From: Vanessa cardui
Lineage: Eukaryota > Arthropoda > Insecta > Lepidoptera > Nymphalidae
Direction: 5' to 3'
Assembly: GCF_905220365.1 (NCBI RefSeq)
Contig: NC_061134.1
Location: forward strand, 511,001 to 575,000
DNA: 64,000 nucleotides
In this document: in pieces, positions 13,036 to 26,600 of the stretch
Layout of the letters: the number at the start of each line of letters is the position of its first letter
How positions within the stretch are numbered: the first letter of the stretch is position 1
Program-made: the position numbers and the translations under genes
Notes under the pieces: model-generated
Told to the model about the DNA's origin: nothing
Seen by the model: only the letters and a program-made list of their open reading frames with translations
Databases searched by the model: none

Positions 13036-14029
13036 TTAGATAATCGCAGCCAAACCACATATAAATGCAACAATAATGAAAAAGGGTAACCATGTCTTCA
13101 TAAATGCCCCGAAGCTGAAAAATAAAATAAAGGTTTATTTCAATTTTTGTAGACATAATGTTTAACCATAGTTTTTAGATAAAAAGGTTTACCCAAATAT
13201 CACTTACCTTACATATTTTGAGTATGGTATCATGTAGAGAGCAAGTTTAACCATATTCCAGTTCTTGCAGCCATTGTAGTTCATGATATTTAGAGCTGTA
13301 GCTACATGTGAGTGGCAATTATCATAGAATATTATATGCTGAAAAATAAATTATTGACTATATAAATATGTGATATCAACAGACTAACTTTATCACTAGC
13401 TCAATATGTTTATAGATGACTATCTTTTTTAAAATATTTGTATTATTTTAAAGAACTGCAATGTAGTGAAATATGTTTGTAAAGGTAATTTTTTTTTTGA
13501 AATATATAAATGGTATGATAAAAACTAACCATCCTTTTTTTGTATATCTCTGATGATTCTGCAACAGCTGCATCCCAGCCTGCTTGTCCATTATTTGCTC
13601 TCTTTGGTGACAGCTGCCAGTACTTAGTGGGGTTCCCAAAAGCCATGAGATCTTCTGACACAAAGTACGGACCAGCAAAGTCGCGTATCACTCCATTTGA
13701 CATGCAAATACCCATGTGTCCAAGAAAGGGAAATATCCATCTGTGTCAGAGATAAATAATTTTACTTTAAACCTTAGTTCCTTAAGTGATCAACTCTCTT
13801 TAAAGTCATTTGTTTACTAGTTTATTATTTCTATATATTGTGCATTAAATTTACCAATTACCGTACTTAAAATAAAAAACAATTATAAAACTTGCGTTAA
13901 AACTGGGATAGGCGTCCAAACAATGCAGTAGGGGTATCGGGCTCGGGAATGATCAATGGGATCCATAAGTACTGCTTGCTCACGATCACTCAAGTCAATA
14001 GGACTACCAGGACTTTGATCACTATTCAT
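13036..14029 (-). CDS. TMEM222: TMEM222 (DUF778 family membrane protein), 4 exons
   Basis: Exons on the minus strand: 14029-13896, 13740-13530, 13338-13208 and 13114-13036 (555 nt, 184 aa). The joined product carries the family blocks YPYCIVWTPIPVLTW, GHMGICMSNGVIRDFAGP, AFGNPTKYWQL, DNCHSHVATALN and TWLPF, closely matching animal TMEM222. The C-terminal exon encodes a hydrophobic stretch consistent with a membrane anchor. The function of the family is poorly known. The start ATG is the first in the frame. Intron 1 uses a non-canonical GC donor (AC|GCAAGT) with a normal AG acceptor, forced by the conserved VLTW junction. The gene is head-to-head with SMC1, their ATGs 643 bp apart. Confidence 0.93.
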
Positions 14030-14671
14030 TGTAAATAAAAAAATTAAGCATTTGAAAAATCCATAGTTTGAGATCAATAATATGTTCTTGATCAAGCAAT
14101 ATTCGATACAACTTATAATTTCAGTATAAGTAAAGATAAACAAGTAGAATATTTCAATAGCCTCCAATTAAGGTTTTAATGTTTTCTATAGTGACAATTA
14201 ACAATTCATACGTTATCTAAATAAATTGTGTACTGTCACTGTGGTAAATTTTCATTTTTTAATTCTATGACTTTGACAAAGAGAAACTTTATTTTGAGTG
14301 AAATAATGGGTTCGTTCAATACAAGCGTTTCTTACGAAAAAAATATAGTTGGAGAGTAAATTGTCACTAATCATTATTATTATTTAAACTAAGATTTAAA
14401 GAACTTGTTATTATATCTAAGAGGTGGTTCAAAGACCAGAGCGGGCGAAGCCGTGGGCGAAAACTAGTAACAATTAATATTTTTTAAGGATGCGACGAGT
14501 ATAGCCATTTCCGACAAAATATTATTGGCGTTGGCAGCCCTGACTTGTCAAAAGTTTTGAGTCTGTCAGTTGTTGTTGATTAGTATTGTTGACGAAAAAT
14601 GCTTGGCGCCAAGGCGCCCTAAAATTGCTGTAGACATTGTTTTATTTTGATATATTGATATAAATCACAAA
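14030..14671. promoter_or_regulatory. Shared intergenic promoter region, TMEM222 / SMC1
   Basis: This 642-bp gap separates divergent start codons, so it must hold both promoters and 5' UTRs. It contains a short fragment near 14436-14470 (GCGGGCGAAGCCGTGGGCG) that resembles the end of a common lepidopteran dispersed repeat. No TATA box or bound motif could be assigned with confidence. Confidence 0.5.
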
Positions 14672-17600
14672 ATGCCTGCATTTTTGAAGTACATTGATAT
14701 GGAAAACTTCAAGTCCTATCGGGGGCATCACCGCATAGGACCTCTGAAGTCTTTCACCGCCGTCGTGGGTCCCAATGGGTCAGGTAATATTAACCAGTTC
14801 TAGTAAATTTGTTTAAGATCACTTAAAATAGTTCTTATACTAACTTCGTCAAAATCTTATAGGTAAATCAAACTTTATGGATGCCGTAAGTTTTGTAATG
14901 GGTGAAAAAACTTCTCTGCTTCGTGTGAAGCGCCTAAGTGATTTAATTCATGGTGCCTCAATCAACAAGCCTGTCTCAAGAAGGTTAATACTCCATTTTT
15001 TACACTTTTTTACGTTAAACTGGCTTTATAGTTCGCTAAAACTTTCGTTGATTGCTTACAGTTTTTTATTGAAATCTATGAATTAAGAGTTTGTAAAAAA
15101 GCAAATTAACAATAAAAATCATGTTATTTCAGCGCGTCTGTGACGGCAACGTTTATATTGGAGGATATGACAGAGAAGCACTTTCAAAGATCTGTTATAG
15201 GACAATCATCTGACCATAAGATTGATGGGCAGGTAATAAAACTGAAAGACTTTCTGATCGAGTAACTCTTATGTACAGAAGCATGTGTTTACAAAGTAAT
15301 AATAAACTATTATTACAGAACTTATAAGTACATAGTGTAAATATTTTTATTCACCTCAAGCATTCCTTATTTTGTTATAGTATGTTAAGTTTATTTTATT
15401 GCTCAAAATATAAATTTATTGCCCAACTTCGATCTATCATATATTGTGATATATTTGTTGAATATCAACAACTGTTCTAACTCTGGAATTAATGATTCTT
15501 TTAAATTTTTCACTGGGAGGATATCTTTTCAGATGTTATGAATATTATCATGATATAGTTTATCATTCCCTTTTACAGTCAGTGGCAGTAAGCCAATACT
15601 TATCAGAGCTGGAAAAGCTCGGCATCAATGTGAAAGCCAAGAATTTCCTTGTATTCCAAGGGGCTGTGGAAAGCATCGCTATGAAAAACCCCAAGGAGAG
15701 AACTGCGCTTTTTGAGGAGATAAGTGGGTCAGTGAGAAACTATGTTAAACTTTATTTAACTACATTGACTCACATATAAATGTGACAGGTTTTAGAAAAA
15801 AAAAAAGGAATCAATAAACTATTTTTTATTGTTAAAACTACTATTAATATAAATTTTAAATGTCAAAATATTTTGATGCCATATGGATGTATCCATATAA
15901 CCCGTATATTATTTTAGAATGAAACCCAAAATTGTACTTTATTGCATTGCTTGGTATATTGTTGAGTAAATTGCAAAAAGTTGTGCATTCATTATATAGT
16001 CATCATAGTATACTATTCATGAGACTTTTTTTCTAAAGTAAAGTTTTTCTTTATATTATGCAATTCTATAAAGGTCTGGAGTGTTAAAGGAGCAATATGA
16101 AGCCTGCCGTGCGGAAGTGAATCGTGCTGATGAGGAGGCTCAGTTTTCTTATCAAAAGAAGAAGGGTGTAGCAGCCGAACGGAAGGAGGCCAAGTTTGAA
16201 AAGGAGGAAGCTGAGAAATACACAAGATTGAAGGAAGAATTGGTAAAGTTTTACAATATTTTTTTTTTATTTCGGAAGCTAGATAGTTTACTGACCCATG
16301 CAATGGTAATAATCACCTCTGCATAGGTATGAAGTATATTATCTCTTGTGTCTGTGTAGCATTACCTTACTCACTCAATGATAAAATCTAAAAAATCAGG
16401 TTTTGATGTAAAATGAACAAATAATCTATAATATATTGTAGATACATGATAGAGCCTAGTAGTTATTTTTCTGCTTAAAAAGAGATTTAAAGTGAAATAA
16501 AAAGTTGCTGTACTCATCAAAATAATTATCTTTTGATACTAAATGTAACGAAAAATAATCTATACCAATTAACTGACCTAATAATCTTTCTTCTTTTGTC
16601 TTCAGCAACAACAAAAAGTTGAACTTCAATTATTTCATCTATACCACAATGAGAAAGATATTCAAGCAGCTGAAGAAGAGTTGCAACATAAGCAGTCGGA
16701 GCTGGCCAAGGTGGAGAAGAAACGGCAGAAGGCCGAGGATGCTCTAAAGGAGAAGAAGAAAGAATCTGGAACTGTGCAACGTGAGCTTGCTAAGATTGAA
16801 CAAGACATACGAGAAGTGGTAAGTTCATTGTGTTTGCACCTTAGCGCTCCAGTGTACTTGGTGATGTGTAATAAATAATAATACTATCAATATTCCAATT
16901 TTTAACACATTTCGCAAATTTTCAATGTTACTTAAATATGTCAAATATTACAAGAAGATGAGAATAATAATGTTAATGGTCTTTGACGTACACAGGAAGC
17001 CGAGGTCTCCAAGAAGCGTCCGACCTTCATCAAGGCCAAGGAGCGCGTGACGCACACGCAGAAGAAGCTGGAGAGCGCCGTCAAGACGCTGGAGCAGGCG
17101 CGCAAGGCGCACGAGGCGCACCAGGCCGACATCAGGTCAGCTCCCACTGCAGCAGCCCTAGCTTTCTCGTGTTCTAACTTTTATTATGTACATACATAAG
17201 GGCGTAACTGAAGTAGGATTTGATTATGTAAATGATAGTTTTAAACATTTTTATTTTATTGTTTTGTAATAATCACACCTGTTTGCAGCAAATTGGAGGA
17301 GGAGCTGCGGCAGGTGGAGGAGCAGAAGGCGACATGGGAGGCGTCCATACTCGGCACCAGCGCCTCGCGTGCGGACGTGCACTTGGAGGAAGCGCAGGTT
17401 TCCGACGTTATTTTACTTATTTCTTAAACAATATAGTTCGTACACTCAAATCGAAAAGCAATTAAACGATCCAAATGTAAAATTCCGTCGCAGATTCGAG
17501 AGTACGAGGAGCTGAAGATGGAGGCGTCCCGCCAGGCGGCGCGCTACCTCCAGGAGCTGGACTCGGTCAACCGCGAGCAGAAGGCGGACCAGGACCGGCT

Positions 17601-20600
17601 CGACAACGAGATGCGGCGCAAGGGCGAGGTCGAGAACAAGCACCGGCAGAAGGGGCACGAGCGCAACGAGGCCACGAAGCGCGTGGAGAAGCTCAACGAG
17701 CACATCAAGAGCTCGGAGCAGGCGCTGGAGGAGCAGCGCCGCCTGCGCGCCGAGCTGCAGGCCGACGTGGGCTCGTGCCGCGGCCGCGCCGCCGCGCTGC
17801 AGGCCGCGCTCGAGGACGTGGCCGCGCAGCTGGGCGACGCGCGCGTCGACAAGCACGAGGAGGCGCGCCGCCGCAAGAAGCAGGAGATCGTCGAGAGCTT
17901 CAAGCGCGAGATCCCCGGCGTCTACGACCGCATGATCAACATGTGCCAGCCCACGCACAAGCGCTACAACGTGGCCATCACCAAGGTGCTCGGCAAGTAC
18001 ATGGAGGCCATCGTCGTCGACACCGAGAAGACGGCGCGCCGCTGCATCCAGGTGCTCAAGGAGCGCATGCTGGAGCCCGAGACCTTCCTGCCGCTCGACT
18101 ACATCCAGGCGAAGCCGCTGCGCGAGCGCCTGAGGTGCCGCCCGCCTTGCCCTCGTGCCCTCAGCGGCCGTGGTGTGCGGCCGCTGGGGCGCCGCGCTCA
18201 GGGGTCCGTTGGTCCGCAGGGACATCAAGGAGCCCAAGAACGTGAAGCTGCTGTTCGACGTGCTGCGCTTCGAGCCGGCCGCCATCCACCGCGCCGTGCT
18301 GTTCGTCACCAACAACGCGCTGGTCTGCGAGACGCCCGAGGACGCCTCGCGGGTCGCCTACGACCTCGACCGCACCAAGAACAGCAGATACGACGTCAGT
18401 CGCGACCCCTACGCCATCAGCCTCATGATGTTACTCTTATATTTATCCATACACCCCCGTTACCCCCTCGTAACGATTTTTTTTCAATCCCGGCATTGTA
18501 TTAATTATCTACGATTATATGTATGTTTGTCTTTATGTGCCATATATAACGTAGTGAATATTTTGATATAAATGTGTATCGTTTCATTAATCATAAGGTG
18601 TAATGTAAGGTGTGATGCCCGGCAGGCCCTCGCTCTGGACGGCACGTTCTACCAGAAGTCCGGCATCATCTCGGGCGGCTCGCTCGACCTCGCGCGCAAA
18701 GCCAAGCGCTGGGACGAGAAGCATCTCTCTCAGCTGAAAGCTAAGAAGGTCGGTCTTGTTATATATTAGCTATATAAATGCCAAACGTATGTTTTTGGAT
18801 CTTTTCTTTTGAACTAATTAATACCTAAATAAGTTTAGTTTATTCTTTATTGTACACCACACAGTGAAATAAAAAAATACAAATGACAAAGATATGGCCT
18901 AGATATGACAGGCGTACAATTTTGGCGACCTTATCGCTACATAGCGATCTCTTCCAGGCAACCAACAGGTGTAGGATAGGTCATAGAATATAAGGTGGGT
19001 GGTGCTCTACTAATAAATAAAATAATATGAATCTGTTAATAAAACTATGAAATAAATATAAATATAGAATACACAAATTATATATCCATTAATAAATAAT
19101 ATTGTCAATACATATAAAATAAATAAATATATATATATATATATATATATAAATCTAAATACAATGAGTAAGAATATAAACGATGTCTTCAAACATAACG
19201 AAAAAATATAAAAATTTTACCTTCCAATAAAATTTGTATTATGTTTCCTAAGACGTCCGAAGTCCATTATGAGAGTACATCGTCTGATTTCCGCTGCAGG
19301 TCGCTAAATTTCATGACTTCCGTTTCCTACTCACGCCTACGGCGCCCCCTATACCCCTTTCTGGAACTAAACTGACAAGCAAATACACGCCGCCAAATTT
19401 GTCATTGTTTGGCTCATAATGGATGGATGTAGCCCCAGGAAGACCTTTCCTGGACTTCGGACGTCTTAGGAAACATAATACAAATTTTATTGGAAGGTAA
19501 AATTTTTATATTATGTGTTCCGTTTGACGTCCGAAGTCCATTATGAGAGACTTGTTTGTTATCTCCTGGTGGCTTGTATTTGTAATAAAATATTATTTAA
19601 AACGCAACAATGTGATTAATTATTATTTAATTGAAATATGGCATTAAGTAAATAATTTAAATTCATTAAAGAAAATCATATAACTTTAACTAATGAATTC
19701 AAATAAACATAAATCAAATAATGAGCAAGAGATTTTTTAGTAGTTATCTCTGCATTTGATGTATTAATAATATGTTTTTGATAGAACTTCTTAAATGAAA
19801 GCTCATGTTGCCAGTTAGTTACCTTTACCTAATATGTCATTAATGTGGTAATTTTCTACCCAATTTAAAGATGACATTACTGCTCTAAAACTTCCAGCTG
19901 ATGTTTGAATACCAGAATCAGCTTAAAGACCTTTTATCCAACCACAATCATCGCTGCAGTAGCTGGTCTAGTAAGGCCTCAGGTTGTTAAAAATAGATTT
20001 TTTATATTCCCTCTGATTTGCCGTGTCACGTGCACTAGAGAACATAGCCAGTATACTGCATCGATGTTTCGGTCAGGAGCAGCCACGAAAGTCCAACTTA
20101 ATTGTTGATATGAAGATGAATCGGTTTTCGATCCAAATATGGGACGCAAGGTAATAATGTAAAGTACATTATCTATAAAATGGACACTTTCAACACATAA
20201 AAGAGTAAGGTCATGTACTCTGCGGCCCGAAGCTAACAGCAAAATAGTGACATGTGTCTGGATATTTGATATAACACACTATACAATCTGTATTATAATG
20301 CTTTAAATAGCGAAATTAAAATTCTTGCATCCCATATAGGTAATTTAGGAGGTGAAGGTATTTGCCAGGAAAATAGATTTGAATTTCACTATTGGGCTTG
20401 ACACTATTTTTATATCAGATATAGTTTCACAAACGGATCCTATAACTGATTTATAAATTAGAATGGTTCGATGACAGATAAATACAGGTAATCGAAGTAT
20501 CTAGCTCCATTTGCTGGTTCATGTATACGAGAGATAATGCTATTTCCCTGACAAAATCTAACCTACTTTTTCAGTTAGGGGCGCATGTCCTTATCGAAGA

Positions 20601-23600
20601 CTCTCTATTTTAATAAATAATAAATATGAGACAACATCAAATACATTACTCTGATCCCAATGTAAGCCGCTAAGCACTTGTGTTATGGAAAATCAAGAGT
20701 AACGACGGCACCACAAACACCCAGACCCAACCAATGGTAATCTACATCGACTCGACTGGGAATCGAACCCGGAGCGGCGCACCCATGAAAACCGGTGCAC
20801 ACACCACTCGACCACTGAGGTCGTCAAGCTTTTTCTCCTGCGATGTCTCCGTCAGCGCGTCTCCCCAGAGATAAGACAAGCTTCCAGGCGTAGACTGCTG
20901 ACTTAAGCAGGCAGTATCATTGTCAATGTGTCCGCCAGACTGTTGCTCAGATCTCTGAATTTTAAAGGTCGAGGCCAAAAAGGCTTCTTCCACTTGGGTG
21001 CCACTATTTTGTACTGACCTGATGCTGAGTTGAGGTGGCCTAGCACCCTGGGTATCAGATTGGACGGTGGAAGCAACCATGCCAGTCGATCGTGCCAGGA
21101 TCTGCTGAAGACGTCTTAAAAACAGGCGTTTGCGTCTAGCAAGTCTAGAGTAACATAGTTTGTTACTACGTGTGCTGTCCGTAACGCGAATATAACTGTC
21201 TGGTGTTTCCCACAGATTGAACAGCCTCGTGGTTGCTTCTTCTGTGAGATGCCACTCGGAGCCGGCGTGATTTCACGAGAGGTGGTCAGCTTCGGTGTTG
21301 TACAGTCCCGGTAGGTGGTGAGGGAGAAGTACAACATTGAGGTGGTCGGCTTCAGTGTTGTACAGTACCGGTAGGTGGTGAGGGAGAAGTACAACATTGA
21401 AGTGGTCCACTAGAGCCAGCCGATTTTGAGTCTGATCTAGCAATTGTCGTGACCAGCTTCCTCCCTCGTTCTTTTTATAGAAAACAACTGTTCTGTTATC
21501 GCACTGAAGAATTATTCTCGAGTCTTGGAGCGAAGTTGTTCTGGAGGATATGCTGCTCTCACTGCGTACATCTCCTTCAAATTGCAGTGCCATTCGGTCT
21601 GGTGGTGTTCCCATGACCCTTTTATCATTTCGTTGCTTATAAGGGCTCCTCATTGAATGTCCAACGCGTCAGTGATGACGTGGTTCGTGGCCATTCTCTG
21701 AGGATGAATGGGTGTCCTCTGACTGATGTGCTCTAACCTCCAGTCCAGCTCTGTACGTACCTCGTCCGGATACTGCTTTGATAAGCTAGGATACCCGAGG
21801 ATAGCTTGTTGGTGTGGTACTGCAGGACTCGGCAATGCAACCTTCCCCGGTGGGTGATGAAGGTTGCAAAGTTGAGATATCCTACGAGGCGTTGCGCCTG
21901 CATTAGGTTCCAACTGCCGGTCGCAAGCTGCACGCGCAAATTCTGACGAATTTTCTGTATTTTTCTAAGGGCAGGGACTTGGTGTTGGATTTTGTATCCC
22001 ATACAATTCCTAGAAAGTTTATTAATCTCGCTGGTGTCATAATTGAATCTTCAATTGATCCACCAATCTAGGCTGCTCAAAAACGTATGGCCATCTTTAC
22101 TTGAACCCTCAAAACATAGAAATGTTTTGAGAGTACACCAGGACAGAGGTCCTGATGTACAAGTACATAATCATCTGAATAGACCATTAGTCGAAGGGCG
22201 TTCCTGCGAAGTATTTCGGGCGTCCAGTGTGTTACTGAAGCAAAAATCCGCGATACGCGGTGCAGCTAATCCGAATGACAGACAAATCATCTAAGGGGAC
22301 GACCCTGAGAACTGATCCGGAGAAACCTCCTGTGCTGTTCTTTTATCGGAAGATGAATAAGCCTGGCTTAAATCCAGTTTGACCATCCAATCCCCATGTT
22401 GTAAGCAATCGGGGACTTGTTGATGGTGGAAAAGATGAAAATGTCTCGGTTTCATGTAGTGATTCAACCGCCTTGATTGGTCTTGAGAATTATAGAAAAT
22501 GGAGATATGAAAGACTGCGTCAGGGGAGCGGGTTCTAAACTTAATTGAATTAAATTCTGCATTTCGATTCACGTTAAATGTGATGTTAGACTTCGAATTT
22601 TTATACATCCAATGTCGGAAGAACCAATGGAGATGTTTAGTTGAATGTGATTCCTGTTATTAATTTTACCACCTCTTATTAATTTTAATATTACGTTAGG
22701 TGCATTTTTATGTCCCCTCCCCCTCAACAAATATGCTGAGGAGTTATTTGGATGGAATTGCTCAGAATCTCTGTTTTCGGTTTGCTTAATTTTATTGAAA
22801 TTTGCCCTAGCTCGAAATGGCTTTGTATTGGTAGTAGAAGGCGACGGTTCAGGTTATGGTCCGTGTGCGAGTAGCAGATGGTACCCGATTTTGTAGTTTA
22901 TATATACCACCTATATTTTTGTATAAATGCTGTTAATAGACTCGCGTTAAACATATAATCACAAGAAGGGGGTATTTTCTCTAAATTTATCCTTTAATTA
23001 AGCGGTCCCTACGGAGTAATTCAAAAACCTCGACACGTTTACCGCAAATGAATTGAAGAATATAGGGAGAAATTGTCTTATAACCAGAATAATTATTAAA
23101 AAGTTTGTTTCAATTTTTCAATAATAATCGAAGAGTTAAGCTGAACGTCCGATGAATTTGACCAGTCAACGAGGCTTTGTAAGGCAGTATTAACGTATTC
23201 GTTTTGTGCCAAAAAGGCATTAGTTAACGGAGCAACACCTCCGTTCCATCTGGAACCAACGTAATGGACTAAAGTAGTCCTCCAGACGTCGAAGTTCTTC
23301 ATTCACTCTTAAGTCAATAAAAACAGGAAATTTTGTCATCACGTGAGTGAATTGCTTTCGGTACAGAAGATTCTTTTACAGTAACGCTTAAATATTCAAA
23401 ACTACCCGCCTCTATTTCTGGCGCACGTAAAAATTTTTCGCCGAACTTTGAATATAAGTTGAAGCTAGATTAGACATGTTAGTCTTATAATTTGGCGCAT
23501 AGAAGAATGAGGGTGGTATCGCCGGTTTACAATTAGTATAATTCTAAGTTAAAATATTATTTACAAGACTCACCAATTGTTGTGACAATAAGTCAAACCT

Positions 23601-26600
23601 CTTATTCAGATCCCGCGATCAGTCACGCTTGTGACGCTCCCTTGGTGGTCCGCCGTATTCATTTTCCGACGAATCCGATGAAATATCCGAAGAATTCGAA
23701 CTACCCTCTACACTTACACTTAACTTTTTATTTTGATTTTTCAAGAAACGGAAGACAAACAACACTTGTTTTAAAATAACTTTCTACTTTAAATCTCGAA
23801 AGTTGATTATAATTATTTAACTTTTAACGACTGCTCGTTTGGAAAAACGACGCAACAATGACAAATTTGGCGGCGTGTATTTGCTTGTCAGTTTAGTTCC
23901 AGAAAGGGGTATAGGGGGCGCCGTAGGCGTGAGTAGGAAACGGAAGTCATGAAATTTAGCGACCTGCAGCGGAAATCAGACGATGTACTCTCATAATGGA
24001 CTTCGGACGTCAAACGGAACACATAATAAATAAATTAACAAAATAAAAAACAGAAAAAATCATTATCGTAAAGGAACTTGAGTCAGAAAGTGATTTTTTA
24101 AAAGTTTTTTAAAAATAAATAAGGTTTTGGCCTCCCGAATATTTAAAGGAAGGTTGTTCCAGAGCGTAATAGCCTGAATTGTAAACGATTTTTTATAAAA
24201 AATAGACTTATGTTCGGGCACCCTTAAAATCAGTCTCTTCGTAGAACGAGGGTGTTCTCCGGGTTTTCCTAAAAATATAAATTTTTCCTTCAGGTAAGGG
24301 GGAGTAACAGGGTGAAACAACACACAGTAAAGTATAGACAGGACATGCATATTCCGGCGAAGTCTGATGGGTAGCCAATTGAGACGGGAACGAAATTGTG
24401 ATACGTGGTCGAATTTTCGTAATCCAAATATAAACCGAATAAAGGTATTTTGAAGTCTCTCAAGTTTATTTAACTGGTCTTCAGTTAAGTCCACAAAGCT
24501 TGTATCAGCATAATCCAAAATAGGAAAGAGTAGAGTTTGTGCAAGCATAATTTTGGTAGGAATGGGAAGAAAATTTCGAAGACGACGCAAAGAACTCAGC
24601 GCGACGAACACCTTCCTGCTGATTTCATTCACATGGCGAGTCCAGCTAAGAGAATTATCAACGAAAACTCCAAGGTTTTTGACAGAATCGCAATAAGGAA
24701 TGACAGTATTGTCAAACATTATCAGAGGCAAGGAAGACCAGTCGACTTTGGATAATTGTTTCCGGCTGCCAATAATTATGGCTTGAGATTTACTAGGGTT
24801 GACATTAAGACCGAAAGTTTTACTCCATTCAAGAATGATATTGAGGTCATTATTCATCCTTGTGATTGCCAACGGAAGATTCTCCACAGTCGACTGGGTG
24901 TAAATTTGGACATCGTCTGCATACATGTGGTAGAGAGAAGAAAGGTTGTGAGTAATAGAATTAATGAAAATAGAGAAAAGTAACGGTGACAAAACGCCGC
25001 CCTGTGGTACGCCAGCATAAATATCGCACCACGACGTGTAAGTATCATCAGTACGAATACGTTGCCGACGACCACGAAGATAACTGTGAAACAAGTCAAT
25101 GACTGCAGGAGACACGTTAAGAGAGCGCAGCTGACTCAGCAGGACATCAAAGTCAACACTATTGAAAGCATTGCTGAAATCCAACAAAGTCATAACAGTG
25201 AGCTGTTTACTGTCCATGCCTAATCGAATGTCATCGGTAACTTTTATAAGGGCAGTAACCGTACTATGTCCTGGGCGAAAACCAGATTGGAAAGGATTGA
25301 GCAAGTTGTTCTTGTTTAGGAAGAGATTTAATTGAAAGTGAATTAGTTTTTCAAGAACTTTTGACAGGAAGGGTAATATAGAGATAGGACGAAAATCAGA
25401 AAAGGTAACAGGATTAGCTTTCTTTGGCAGTGGTAAAATATTAGCGCTCTTCCATGCTTCAGGAAATACACAGCATGAGACACATTCATTTAGAATATAT
25501 GTGATCACGGGAGCGATAATATCAAGGAGAGGAATGATCATAGTACGGCTAATATTATCGGTACCAATGGCATTAGATGAGACGGACAGCACGCTTTTCT
25601 TAACATCACACACAGTGAACTGACTTAACACAAAAGGAGGATGAGAAGGAGTTGAAGTCATAGAAAGTGAGTTAAGAGTACGTGATTTAGCTGAACTATC
25701 AAATGAGTTCGAAGGATTAGAAAAATATTGATTTAGGAGTTCTGTATCAATATTAAGAACAGATGGATTATGAGAAGATTTACCAACTCCAACAGTCTCA
25801 AGAAATTTCCAAACTCTGTGAGAATCGCTATTCTCGACTGAAGCATGAATGTGGCGACGTTGTGCATCCCTACATAATGTATTGCAGCGATTCCTAGCTT
25901 TAATATACTTACTACGATTTTCGTCAGAGTTATTTAATTTAAATTTACTTTTAGCAACATTTTTTCTGTGAATGCTAGTTTTTATGTCTTCAGTTAGCCA
26001 GGGTGCAGGAAGATGTTTCAGCTTCACTTGGTGAATTGGCGCATGAATGTCGTACAATTGATTGAGCAACGAACTAAAGACATCAACCCCTTGCTCAATA
26101 CAAGACGCCGACTCCACTGCTGACCAATCAATATTACGCGCATCAGCACGTAGTTGTTCAACATCCATTCCAGCAAAATTACGCCGCAGAAGTATCTTAG
26201 GCTTAACTTTAGGAGGGCGCAGTTTATACGAAAGAAAAATTAAATCATGATAAGAAAAGGCATCGGCAGAACACTGACCGTGCTTGGAAACGAAATCAGG
26301 AGAAGACACAATTATAAGGTCAAGAAGAGAAGGAGTGGAATTTGGATATCTGTGGGTCGCTGAAAGGGGAAGAATATGCATGTTACACGCTTCGCAAACA
26401 GATACAAGCTTATGAGCTCTGCTGTCATCCTTCAGTAGACATGTGTTGAAGTCGCCCATTAATATGGTGTGACCATAATTTGGGACAAATGTTTCTACAA
26501 GGGCTTCGAAAGAGGAAAAGAAATTCGTTAATAGAGAGGGACTGTAAAAAACGCCAAGTAAAATTTTTGTCTGGCTTAGAGAAACTTCTACTAGTAAGTG

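Larger units (their letters stand above)
19206..24028 (-). mobile_element. DIRS-type tyrosine-recombinase retrotransposon, defective
   Basis: The 4.8-kb element has 158-bp inverted terminal repeats (19252-19409 and 23854-24011) that are identical along their whole length by eye. An internal complementary region at about 19448-19550 repeats, in inverted form, the two outer edges joined together. This is the hallmark of DIRS1-group elements, which replicate through a circle and insert by recombinase without target duplication. Reading leftward: a gag-like region (about 23750-23050), RT (22600-21950), RNase H (about 21650-21250), a SINE insertion, and a tyrosine recombinase (about 20290-19750). 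The coding frames are broken by stops and frameshifts. It sits inside the 3' UTR of the CR1-like LINE. Confidence 0.85.

Noticed and set aside
17446..18315. 289-residue minus-strand open frame opposite SMC1 exon 9
   Set aside because: It mirrors the very GC-rich coding strand, has repetitive composition, and crosses real SMC1 splice sites; the conserved hinge lies on the + strand.
19010..19192. 60-residue Ile/Tyr-rich minus-strand frame
   Set aside because: Translation of an AT-rich (TA)n stretch in the LINE 3' UTR.
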